Source: Hippophae tibetana
Taxonomy: Eukaryota; Streptophyta; Magnoliopsida; Rosales; Elaeagnaceae
Length of the DNA: 64,000 nt
NCBI GenBank assembly: GCA_037013495.1
Contig: CM072803.1
Coordinates: 53,457,627 to 53,521,626, forward strand
Reading direction: 5' to 3'
In this document: positions 11,524-24,148 of the stretch, piece by piece
Layout: every line of letters starts with the position of its first letter
Position numbering within the stretch: position 1 is the stretch's first letter
Made by a program: the position numbers and the translations under genes
Notes under the pieces: model-generated
What the model saw: the letters and a program-made list of their open reading frames with translations, nothing else
Told to the model about the DNA's origin: nothing
Databases searched by the model: none

Positions 11524-14500
11524 AAAGAGTTAAAAATGAGAAATATTGTTCTCTTATACGAAATAATGAACAAAATTTCAAACGTTTCATAGTTTTGAAT
11601 TTCAAGTCGTAATAAATTCCATTTAAATATATCATAATTATAATGATAAAACATTTGGAGTATTTATTCAGCAACAAATTATTTGTAAAATAGAAATGAG
11701 AAAATGTTTAAGTTTTCTTTTCCACTTATTTCTTTTTCCCAATATTCTATCATTATTTTGTTTCCTTCTTAAGTCTTAATTCCGACCAAAATGAAATTAA
11801 TTCAAATATTTCTCCCTCTTCTCCCAAGATAAAAAGGTGATGGCTAGAGTTGGTTTTAGACATTATTTGGTAACTTCTTGGTATGTAGCATGAACCATAT
11901 CCATAGGAGATAAGCATAATATTTCCAATCTTATTTATTTGCTTCTTACTCATAAAATGGGTTTTGTAAACTAGATTCTTAGGAGGAGAGAGATAACCAA
12001 ATTTAATTTCAATACAGTGCATTCCAACACAACAAGAATAACTTATAATAAATTGAGAATATTGATGTCATGAAAGAGTTAAAAATGAGAAATATTGTTC
12101 TCTTATACGAAATAATGAACAAAATTTCAAACGTTTCATAGTTTTGAATTTCAAGTCGTAATAAATTCCATTTAAATATATCATAATTATAATGATAAAA
12201 CATTTGGAGTATTTATTCAGCAACAAATTATTTGTAAAATAGAAATGAGAAAATGTTTAAGTTTTCTTTTCCACTTATTTCTTTTTCCCAATATTCTATC
12301 ATTATGTTGTTTCATTCGTAAGTCTTAATTCCCACCAAAATCAAATTAATTCAAATATTTCTCCCTCTTTTCCCAATGGAAAAGGGCGATGGCTAGAGGT
12401 GGTTTTAGACATTATTTGGTAACTTCTTGGTACGTAGCATGAACCATATCCATAGGAGATAAGCATAATATTTCCAATCTTATTTATTTGCTTCTTACTC
12501 ATAAAATGGGTTTTGTAAACTAGATTCTTAGGAGGAGAGAGATAACCAAATTTAATTTCAATAGAGTGCATTCCAACACAACAAGAATAACTTATAATAA
12601 ATTGAGAATATTGATGTCATGAAAGAGTTAAAAATGAGAAATATTGTTCTCTTATACGAAATAATGAACAAAATTTCAAACGTTTCATAGTTTTGAATTT
12701 CAAGTCGTAATAAATTCCATTTAAATATATCATAATTATAATGATAAAACATTTGGAGTATTTATTCAGCAACAAATTATTTGTAAAATAGAAATGAGAA
12801 AATGTTTAAGTTTTCTTTTCCACTTATTTCTTTTTCCCAATATTCTATCATTATGTTGTTTCATTCGTAAGTCTTAATTCCCACCAAAATCAAATTAATT
12901 CAAATATTTCTCCCTCTTTTCCCAATGGAAAAGGGCGATGGCTAGAGGTGGTTTTAGACATTATTTGGTAACTTCTTGGTACGTAGCATGAACCATATCC
13001 ATAGGAGATAAGCATAATATTTCCAATCTTATTTATTTGCTTCTTACTCATAAAATGGGTTTTGTAAACTAGATTCTTAGGAGGAGAGAGATAACCAAAT
13101 TTAATTTCAATACAGTGCATTCCAACACAACAAGAATAACTTATAATAAATTGAGAATATTGATGTCATGAAAGAGTTAAAAATGAGAAATATTGTTCTC
13201 TTATACGAAATAATGAACAAAATTTCAAACATCTCATAGTTTTGAATTTCAAGTCGTAATAAATTCCATTTAAATATGTCATAATTATAATGATAAAACA
13301 TTTGGAGTATTTATTCAGCAACAAATTATTTGTAAAATAGAAATGAGAAAATGTTTAAGTTTTCTTTTCCACTTATTTCTTTTTCCCAATATTCTATCAT
13401 TATTTTGTTTCCTTCTTAAGTCTTAATTCCCACCAAAATGAAATTAATTCAAATATTTCTCCCTCTTCTCCCAAGATAAAAAGGTGATGGCTAGAGGTGG
13501 TTTTAGACATTATTTGGTAACTTCTTGCTATGTAGCATGAACCATATCCATAGGAGATAAGCATAATATTTCCAATCTTATTTATTTGCTTCTTACTCAT
13601 AAAATGGGTTTTGTAAACTAGATTCTTAGGAGGAGAGAGATAACCAAATTTAATTTCAATACAGTGCATTCCAACACAACAAGAATAACTTATAATAAAT
13701 TGAGAATATTGATGTCATGAAAGAGTTAAAAATGAGAAATATTGTTCTCTTATACGAAATAATGAACAAAATTTCAAACGTTTCATAGTTTTGAATTTCA
13801 AGTCGTAATAAATTCCATTTAAATATATCATAATTATAATGATAAAACATTTGGAGTATTTATTCAGCAACAAATTATTTGTAAAATAGAAATGAGAAAA
13901 TGTTTAAGTTTTCTTTTCCACTTATTTCTTTTTCCCAATATTCTATCATTATTTTGTTTCCTTCTTAAGTCTTAATTCCGACCAAAATGAAATTAATTCA
14001 AATATTTCTCCCTCTTCTCCCAAGATAAAAAGGTGATGGCTACAGTTGGTTTTAGACATTATTTGGTAACTTCTTGGTATGTAGCATGAACCATATCCAT
14101 AGGAGATAAGCATAATATTTCCAATCTTATTTATTTGCTTCTTACTCATAAAATGGGTTTTGTAAACTAGATTCTTAGGAGGAGAGAGATAACCAAATTT
14201 AATTTCAATACAGTGCATTCCAACACAACAAGAATAACTTATAATAAATTGAGAATATTGATGTCATGAAAGAGTTAAAAATGAGAAATATTGTTCTCTT
14301 ATACGAAATAATGAACAAAATTTCAAACGTTTCATAGTTTTGAATTTCAAGTCGTAATAAATTCCATTTAAATATATCATAATTATAATGATAAAACATT
14401 TGGAGTATTTATTCAGCAACAAATTATTTGTAAAATAGAAATGAGAAAATGTTTAAGTTTTCTTTTCCACTTATTTCTTTTTCCCAATATTCTATCATTA

Positions 14501-17012
14501 TTTTGTTTCCTTCTTCAGTCTTAATTCCCACCAAAATGAAATTAATTCAAATATTTCTCCCTCTTCTCCCAAGATAAAAAGGTGATGGCTAGAGGTGGTT
14601 TTAGACATTATTTGGTAACTTCTTGGTATGTAGCATGAACCATATCCATAGGAGATAAGCTTAATATTTCCAATCTTATTTATTTGCTTCTTACTCATAA
14701 AATGGGTTTTGTAAACTAGATTCTTAGGAGGAGAGAGATAACCAAATTTAATTTCAATACAGTGCATTCCAACACAACCAGAATAACTTATAAAAAATTG
14801 AGAATATTGATGTCATGAAAGAGTTAAAAATGAGAAATATTGTTCTCTTATACGAAATAATGAACAAAATTTCAAACGTTTCATAGTTTTGAATTTCAAG
14901 TCGTAATAAATTCCATTTAAATATATCATAATTATAATGATAAAACATTTGGAGTATTTATTCAGCAACAAATTATTTGTAAAATAGAAATGAGAAAATG
15001 TTTAAGTTTTCTTTTCCACTTATTTCTTTTTCCCAATATTCTATCATTATTTTGTTTCCTTCTTCAGTCTTAATTCCCACCAAAATGAAATTAATTCAAA
15101 TATTTCTCCCTCTTCTCCCAAGATAAAAAGGTGATGGCTAGAGGTGGTTTTAGACATTATTTGGTAACTTCTTGGTATGTAGCATGAACCATATCCATAG
15201 GAGATAAGCTTAATATTTCCAATCTTATTTATTTGCTTCTTACTCATAAAATGGGTTTTGTAAACTAGATTCTTAGGAGGAGAGAGATAACCAAATTTAA
15301 TTTCAATACAGTGCATTCCAACACAACCAGAATAACTTATAAAAAATTGAGAATATTGATGTCATGAAAGAGTTAAAAATGAGAAATATTGTTCTCTTAT
15401 ACGAAATAATGAACAAAATTTCAAACGTTTCATAGTTTTGAAATTCAAGTCGTAATAAATTCCATTTAAATAAATCATAATTATAATGATAAAACATTTG
15501 GAGTATTTATTCAGCAACAAATTAATTGTAAAATAGAAATGAGAAAATGTTTAAGTTTTCTTTTCCACTTATTTCTTTTTCCCAATATTCTATCATTATT
15601 TTGTTTCCTTCTTAAGTCTTAATTCCCACCAAAATGAAATTAATTCAAATATTTCTCCCTCTTCTCCCAAGATAAAAAGGTGATGGCTAGAGGTGGTTTT
15701 AGACATTATTTGGTAACTTCTTGGTATGTAGCATGAACCATATCCATAGGAGATAAGCATAATATTTCCAATCTTATTTATTTGCTTCTTACTCATAAAA
15801 TGGGATTTGTAAACTAGATTCTTAGGAGGAGAGAGATAACCAAATTTAATTTCAATACAGTGCATTCCAACACAACCAGAATAACTTATAATAAATTGAG
15901 AATATTGATGTCATGAAAGAGTTAAAAATGAGAAATATTGTTCTCTTATACGAAATAATGAACAAAATTTCAAACGTTTCATAGTTTTGAATTTCAAGTC
16001 GTAATAAATTCCATTTAAATATGTCATAATTATAATGATAAAACAATTGGAGTATTTATTCAGCAACAAATTATTTGTAAAATAGAAATGAGAAAATGTT
16101 TAAGTTTTCTTTTCCACTTATTTCTTTTTCCCAATATTCTATCATTATTTTGTTTCCTTCTTAAGTCTTAATTCCCAACAAAATGAAATTAATTCAAATA
16201 TTTCTCCCTCTTCTCCCAAGATAAAAAGGTGATGGCTAGAGGTGGTTTTAGACATTATTTGGTAACTTCTTGGTACGTAGTATGAACCATATCCATAGGA
16301 GATAAGCATAATATTTATAATCTTATTTATTTGCTTCTTACTCATAAAATGGGTTTTGTAAACTAGATTCTTAGGAGGAGAGAGATAACCAAATTTAATT
16401 TCAATACAGTGCATTCCAACACAACAAGAATAACTTATAATAAATTGAGAATATTGATGTCATGAAAGAGTTAAAAATGAGAAATATTGTTCTCTTATAC
16501 GAAATAATGAACAAAATTTCAAACGTTTCATAGTTTTGAATTTCAAGTCGTAATAAATTCCATTTAAATATGTCATAATTATAATGATAAAACATTTGGA
16601 GTATTTATTCAGCAACAAATTATTTGTAAAATAGAAATGAGAAAATGTTTAAGTTTTCTTTTCCACTTATTTCTTTTTCCCAATATTCTATCATTATTTT
16701 GTTTCCTTCTTAAGTCTTAATTCCCAACAAAATGAAATTAATTCAAATATTTCTCCCTCTTCTCCCAAGATAAAAAGGTGATGGCTAGAGGTGGTTTTAG
16801 ACATTATTTGGTAACTTCTTGGTATGTAGCATGAACCATATCCATAGTGATAAGCATAATATTTCCAATCTTATTTATTTGCTTCTTACTCATAAAATGG
16901 GTTTTGTAAACTAGATTCTTAGGAGGAGAGAGATAACCAAATTTAATTTCAATAGAGTGCATTCCAACACAACAAGAATAACTTATAATAAATTGAGAAT
17001 ATTGATGTCATG
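11524..17012. repeat. Higher-order repeat copy M22-M31 (N A A E/B N I I K F C)
   Basis: This ten-unit copy shows the order N-A-A-E-B-N-I-K-F-C with two changes. M25 starts as E and ends as B, and the I unit is doubled (M27, M28). M26 is an N unit with GGCTACAGTTGG, a variant seen again in M59 and M77. M31 is the C position and has lost one base at CCATAGTGATAAG near 16,847. The length is 5,489 bp. Confidence 0.75.
13171..13719. repeat. Hybrid unit M25 (E left, B right)
   Basis: It begins with the E marks AAACATCTC and AAATATGTC but has GGAGATAAG and the private TTGCTATG of M21. M20 and M21 supply the two halves in adjacent units, so a one-unit deletion is the simplest cause. M82 (44,462-45,010) shows the same type of join independently. 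Confidence 0.65.
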
Positions 17013-19207
17013 AAAGAGTTAAAAATGAGAAATATTGTTCTCTTATACGAAATAATGAACAAAATTTCAAACGTTTCATAGTTTTGAATTTCAAGTCATA
17101 ATAAATTTCATTTAAATATATCATAATTATAATGATAAAACATTTGGAGTATTTATTCAGCAACAAATTATTTGTAAAATAGAAATGAGAAAATGTTTAA
17201 GTTTTCTTTTCCACTTATTTATTTTTCCCAATATTCTATCATTATGTTGTTTCATTCGTAAGTCTTAATTCCCACCAAAATCAAATTAATTCAAATATTT
17301 CTCCCTCTTTTCCCAATGGAAAAGGGCGATGGCTAGAGGTGGTTTTAGACATTATTTGGTAACTTCTTGTTACGTAGCATGAACCATATCCATAGGAGAT
17401 AAGCATAATATTTATAATCTTATTTATTTGCTTCTAACTCATAAAATCGGTTTTGTAAACTAGATTCTTAGGAGGAGAGAGATAACCAAATTTAATTTCA
17501 ATACAGTGCATTCCAAAACAACAAGAATAACTTATAATAAATTGAGAATATTGATGTCATGAAAGAGTTAAAAATGAGAAATATTGTTCTCTTATACTAA
17601 ATAATGAAAAAAATTTCAAACGTTTCATAGTTTTGAATTTCAAGTCGTAATAAATTCCATTTAAATATATCATAATTATAATGATAAAACATTTGGAGTA
17701 TTTATTCAGCAACAAATTATTTGTAAAATAGAAATGAGAAAATGTTTAAGTTTTCTTTTCCACTTATTTCTTTTTCCCAATATTCTATCATTATGTTGTT
17801 TCATTCGTAAGTCTTAATTCCCACCAAAATCAAATTAATTCAAATATTTCTCCCTCTTTTCCCAATGGAAAAGGGTGATGGCTAGAGGTGGTTTTAGACA
17901 TTATTTGGTAACTTCTTGGTACGTAGCATGAACCATATCCATAGGAGATAAGCATAATATTTCCAATCTTATTTATTTGCTTCTTACTAATAAAATGGGT
18001 TTTGTAAACTAGATTCTTAGGAGGAGAGAGATAACCAAATTTAATTTCAATACAGTGCATTACAACACAAAAGAATAACTTATAATAAATTGAGAATATT
18101 GATGTCATGAAAGAGTTAAAAATGAGAAATATTGTTCTCTTATACGAAATAATGAACAAAATTTCAAACGTTTCATAGTTTTGAATTTCAAGTCGTAATA
18201 AATTCCATTTAAATATATCATAATTATAATGATAAAACATTTGGAGTATTTATTCAGCAACAAATTATTTGTAAAATAGAAATGAGAAAATGTTTAAGTT
18301 TTCTTTTCCACTTATTTAATTTTCCCAATATTCTATCATTATGTTGTTTCATTCGTAAGTCTTAATTCCCACCAAAATCAAATTAATTCAAATATTTATC
18401 CCTCTTTTCCCAATGGAAAAGAGCGATGGCTAGAGGTGGTTTTAGACATTATTTGGTAACTTCTTGGTACGTAGTATGAACCATATCCATAGGAGATAAG
18501 CATAATATTTATAATCTTATTTATTTGCTTCTTACTCATAAAATGGGTTTTGTAAACTAGATTCTTAGGAGGAGAGAGATAACCAAATTTAATTTCAATA
18601 CAGTGCATTCCAACACAACAAGAATAACTTATAATAAATTGAGAATATTGATGTCATGAAAGAGTTAAAAATGAGAAATATTGTTCTCTTATACGAAATA
18701 ATGAACAAAATTTCAAACGTTTCATAGTTTTGAATTTCAAGTCGTAATAAATTCCATTTAAATATGTCATAATTATAATGATAAAACATTTGGAGTATTT
18801 ATTCAGCAACAAATTATTTGTAAAATAGAAATGAGAAAATGTTTAAGTTTTCTTTTCCACTTATTTCTTTTTCCCAATATTCTATCATTATTTTGTTTCC
18901 TTCTTAAGTCTTAATTCCCACCAAAATGAAATTAATTCAAATATTTCTCCCTCTTCTCCCAAGATAAAAAGGTGATGGCTAGAGGTGGTTTTAGACATTA
19001 TTTGGTAACTTCTTGGTATGTAGCATGAACCATATCCATAGGAGATAAGCATAATATTTCCAATCTTATTTATTTGCTTCTTAATCATAAAATGGGTTTT
19101 GTAAACTAGATTCTTAGGAGGAGAGAGATAACCAAATTTAATTTCAATAGAGTGCATTCCAACACAACAAGAATAACTTATAATAAATTGAGAATATTGA
19201 TGTCATG
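17013..19207. repeat. M32-M35, A A A B insert resembling the left domain
   Basis: M32 matches M2 and M14 (CTAACTCATAAAATCGG). M33 matches M3 (CTTACTAATAAAATGG, plus the same 1-bp loss giving ACACAAAAGAAT). M34 matches M15 (AAAGAGCGATGG, GTAGTATG, TTATTTAATTTTCCC). M35 is B with CTTAATCATAAAA. The block is therefore a second copy of left-domain sequence embedded between two copies of the central higher-order repeat. M32 also begins with AAGTCATAATAAATTTC, which otherwise follows C units, so the junction lies inside a normal unit boundary. Confidence 0.75.
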
Positions 19208-22200
19208 AAAGAGTTAAAAATGAGAAATATTGTTCTCTTATACGAAATAATGAACAAAATTTCAAACGTTTCATAGTTTTGAATTTCAAGTCATAATAAA
19301 TTCCATTTAAATATATCATAATTATAATGATAAAACATTTGGAGTATTTATTCAGCAACAAATTATTTGTAAAATAGAAATGAGAAAATGTTTAAGTTTT
19401 CTTTTCCACTTATTTCTTTTTCCCAATATTCTATCATTATTTTGTTTCCTTCTTAAGTCTTAATTCCGACCAAAATGAAATTAATTCAAATATTTCTCCC
19501 TCTTCTCCCAAGATAAAAAGGTGATGGCTAGAGTTGGTTTTAGACATTATTTGGTAACTTCTTGGTATGTAGCATGAACCATATCCATAGGAGATAAGCA
19601 TAATATTTCCAATCTTATTTATTTGCTTCTTACTCATAAAATGGGTTTTGTAAACTAGATTCTTAGGAGGAGAGAGATAACCAAATTTAATTTCAATAGA
19701 GTGCATTCCAACACAACAAGAATAACTTATAATAAATTGAGAATATTGATGTCATGAAAGAGTTAAAAATGAGAAATATTGTTCTCTTATACGAAATAAT
19801 GAACAAAATTTCAAACGTTTCATAGTTTTGAATTTCAAGTCGTAATAAATTCCATTTAAATATATCATAATTATAATGATAAAACATTTGGAGTATTTAT
19901 TCAGCAACAAATTATTTGTAAAATAGAAATGAGAAAATGTTTAAGTTTTCTTTTCCACTTATTTCTTTTTCCCAATATTCTATCATTATGTTGTTTCATT
20001 CGTAAGTCTTAATTCCCACCAAAATCAAATTAATTCAAATATTTCTCCCTCTTTTCCCAATGGAAAAGGGCGATGGCTAGAGGTGGTTTTAGACATTATT
20101 TGGTAACTTCTTGGTACGTAGCATGAACCATATCCATAGGAGATAAGCATAATATTTCCAATCTTATTTATTTGCTTCTTACTCATAAAATGGGTTTTGT
20201 AAACTAGATTCTTAGGAGGAGAGAGATAACCAAATTTAATTTCAATACAGTGCATTCCAACACAACAAGAATAACTTATAATAAATTGAGAATATTGATG
20301 TCATGAAAGAGTTAAAAATGAGAAATATTGTTCTCTTATACGAAATAATGAACAAAATTTCAAACATCTCATAGTTTTGAATTTCAAGTCGTAATAAATT
20401 CCATTTAAATATGTCATAATTATAATGATAAAACATTTGGAGTATTTATTCAGCAACAAATTATTTGTAAAATAGAAATGAGAAAATGTTTAAGTTTTCT
20501 TTTCCACTTATTTCTTTTTCCCAATATTCTATCATTATTTTGTTTCCTTCTTAAGTCTTAATTCCCACCAAAATGAAATTAATTCAAATATTTCTCCCTC
20601 TTCTCCCAAGATAAAAAGGTGATGGCTAGAGGTGGTTTTAGACATTATTTGGTAACTTCTTGGTATGTAGCATGAACCATATCCATAGGAGCTAAGCATA
20701 ATATTTCCAATCTTATTTATTTGCTTCTTACTCATAAAATGGGTTTTGTAAACTAGATTCTTAGGAGGAGAGAGATAACCAAATTTAATTTCAATACAGT
20801 GCATTCCAACACAACAAGAATAACTTATAATAAATTGAGAATATTGATGTCATGAAAGAGTTAAAAATGAGAAATATTGTTCTCTTATACGAAATAATGA
20901 ACAAAATTTCAAACGTTTCATAGTTTTGAATTTCAAGTCGTAATAAATTCCATTTAAATATATCATAATTATAATGATAAAACATTTGGAGTATTTATTC
21001 AGCAACAAATTATTTGTAAAATAGAAATGAGAAAATGTTTAAGTTTTCTTTTCCACTTATTTCTTTTTCCCAATATTCTATCATTATTTTGTTTCCTTCT
21101 TAAGTCTTAATTCCCACCAAAATGAAATTAATTCAAATATTTCTCCCTCTTCTCCCAAGATAAAAAGGTGATGGCTAGAGGTGGTTTTAGACATTATTTG
21201 GTAACTTCTTGGTATGTAGCATGAACCATATCCATAGGAGATAAGCATAATATTTCCAATCTTATTTATTTGCTTCTTACTCATAAAATGGGTTTTGTAA
21301 ACTAGATTCTTAGGAGGAGAGAGATAACCAAATTTAATTTCAATACAGTGCATTCCAACACAACAAGAATAACTTATAATAAATTGAGAATATTGATGTC
21401 ATGAAAGAGTTAAAAATGAGAAATATTGTTCTCTTATACGAAATAATGAACAAAATTTCAAACGTTTCATAGTTTTGAATTTCAAGTCGTAATAAATTCC
21501 ATTTAAATATATCATAATTATAATGATAAAACATTTGGAGTATTTATTCAGCAACAAATTATTTGTAAAATAGAAATGAGAAAATGTTTAAGTTTTCTTT
21601 TCCACTTATTTCTTTTTCCCAATATTCTATCATTATTTTGTTTCCTTCTTAAGTCTTAATTCCGACCAAAATGAAATTAATTCAAATATTTCTCCCTCTT
21701 CTCCCAAGATAAAAAGGTGATGGCTAGAGTTGGTTTTAGACATTATTTGGTAACTTCTTGGTATGTAGCATGAACCATATCCATAGGATATAAGCATAAT
21801 ATTTCCAATCTTATTTATTTGCTTCTTACTCATAAAATGGGTTTTGTAAACTAGATTCTTAGGAGGAGAGAGATAACCAAATTTAATTTCAATACAGTGC
21901 ATTCCAACACAACAAGAATAACTTATAATAAATTGAGAATATTGATGTCATGAAAGAGTTAAAAATGAGAAATATTGTTCTCTTATACGAAATAATGAAC
22001 AAAATTTCAAACGTTTCATAGTTTTGAATTTCAAGTCGTAATAAATTCCATTTAAATATATCATAATTATAATGATAAAACATTTGGAGTATTTATTCAG
22101 CAACAAATTATTTGTAAAATAGAAATGAGAAAATGTTTAAGTTTTCTTTTCCACTTATTTCTTTTTCCCAATATTCTATCATTATTTTGTTTCCTTCTTC

Positions 22201-24148
22201 AGTCTTAATTCCCACCAAAATGAAATTAATTCAAATATTTCTCCCTCTTCTCCCAAGATAAAAAGGTGATGGCTAGAGGTGGTTTTAGACATTATTTGGT
22301 AACTTCTTGGTATGTAGCATGAACCATATCCATAGGAGATAAGCTTAATATTTCCAATCTTATTTATTTGCTTCTTACTCATAAAATGGGTTTTGTAAAC
22401 AAGATTCTTAGGAGGAGAGAGATAACCAAATTTAATTTCAATACAGTGCATTCCAACACAACCAGAATAACTTATAAAAAATTGAGAATATTGATGTCAT
22501 GAAAGAGTTAAAAATGAGAAATATTGTTCTCTTATACGAAATAATGAACAAAATTTCAAACGTTTCATAGTTTTGAAATTCAAGTCGTAATAAATTCCAT
22601 TTAAATAAATCATAATTATAATGATAAAACATTTGGAGTATTTATTCAGCAACAAATTAATTGTAAAATAGAAATGAGAAAATGTTTAAGTTTTCTTTTC
22701 CACTTATTTCTTTTTCCCAATATTCTATCATTATTTTGTTTCCTTCTTAAGTCTTAATTCCCACCAAAATGAAATTAATTCAAATATTTCTCCCTCTTCT
22801 CCCAAGATAAAAAGGTGATGGCTAGAGGTGGTTTTAGACATTATTTGGTAACTTCTTGGTATGTAGCATGAACCATATCCATAGGAGATAAGCATAATAT
22901 TTCCAATCTTATTTATTTGCTTCTTACTCATAAAATGGGATTTGTAAACTAGATTCTTAGGAGGAGAGAGATAACCAAATTTAATTTCAATACAGTGCAT
23001 TCCAACACAACCAGAATAACTTATAATAAATTGAGAATATTGATGTCATGAAAGAGTTAAAAATGAGAAATATTGTTCTCTTATACGAAATAATGAACAA
23101 AATTTCAAACGTTTCATAGTTTTGAATTTCAAGTCGTAATAAATTCCATTTAAATATGTCATAATTATAATGATAAAACAATTGGAGTATTTATTCAGCA
23201 ACAAATTATTTGTAAAATAGAAATGAGAAAATGTTTAAGTTTTCTTTTCCACTTATTTCTTTTTCCCAATATTCTATCATTATTTTGTTTCCTTCTTAAG
23301 TCTTAATTCCCAACAAAATGAAATTAATTCAAATATTTCTCCCTCTTCTCCCAAGATAAAAAGGTGATGGCTAGAGGTGGTTTTAGACATTATTTGGTAA
23401 CTTCTTGGTACGTAGTATGAACCATATCCATAGGAGATAAGCATAATATTTATAATCTTATTTATTTGCTTCTTACTCATAAAATGGGTTTTGTAAACTA
23501 GATTCTTAGGAGGAGAGAGATAACCAAATTTAATTTCAATACAGTGCATTCCAACACAACAAGAATAACTTATAATAAATTGAGAATATTGATGTCATGA
23601 AAGAGTTAAAAATGAGAAATATTGTTCTCTTATACGAAATAATGAACAAAATTTCAAACGTTTCATAGTTTTGAATTTCAAGTCGTAATAAATTCCATTT
23701 AAATATGTCATAATTATAATGATAAAACATTTGGAGTATTTATTCAGCAACAAATTATTTGTAAAATAGAAATGAGAAAATGTTTAAGTTTTCTTTTCCA
23801 CTTATTTCTTTTTCCCAATATTCTATCATTATTTTGTTTCCTTCTTAAGTCTTAATTCCCAACAAAATGAAATCAATTCAAATATTTCTCCCTCTTCTCC
23901 CAAGATAAAAAGGTGATGGCTAGAGGTGGTTTTAGACATTATTTGGTAACTTCTTGGTATGTAGCATGAACCATATCCATAGGAGATAAGCATAATATTT
24001 CCAATCTTATTTATTTGCTTCTTACTCATAAAATGGGTTTTGTAAACTAGATTCTTAGGAGGAGAGAGATAACCAAATTTAATTTCAATAGAGTGCATTC
24101 CAACACAACAAGAATAACTTATAATAAATTGAGAATATTGATGTCATG
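19208..24148. repeat. Higher-order repeat copy M36-M44 (N A E B N I K F C)
   Basis: This nine-unit copy of 4,941 bp has a single A unit instead of two. It is otherwise the clearest example of the central order. Its I, K, F and C units (M41-M44) correspond to M28-M31 at a distance of 13 units. They share AAGCTTAAT, GGGATTTG, AACAATTGG and GTAGTATG. Confidence 0.8.
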
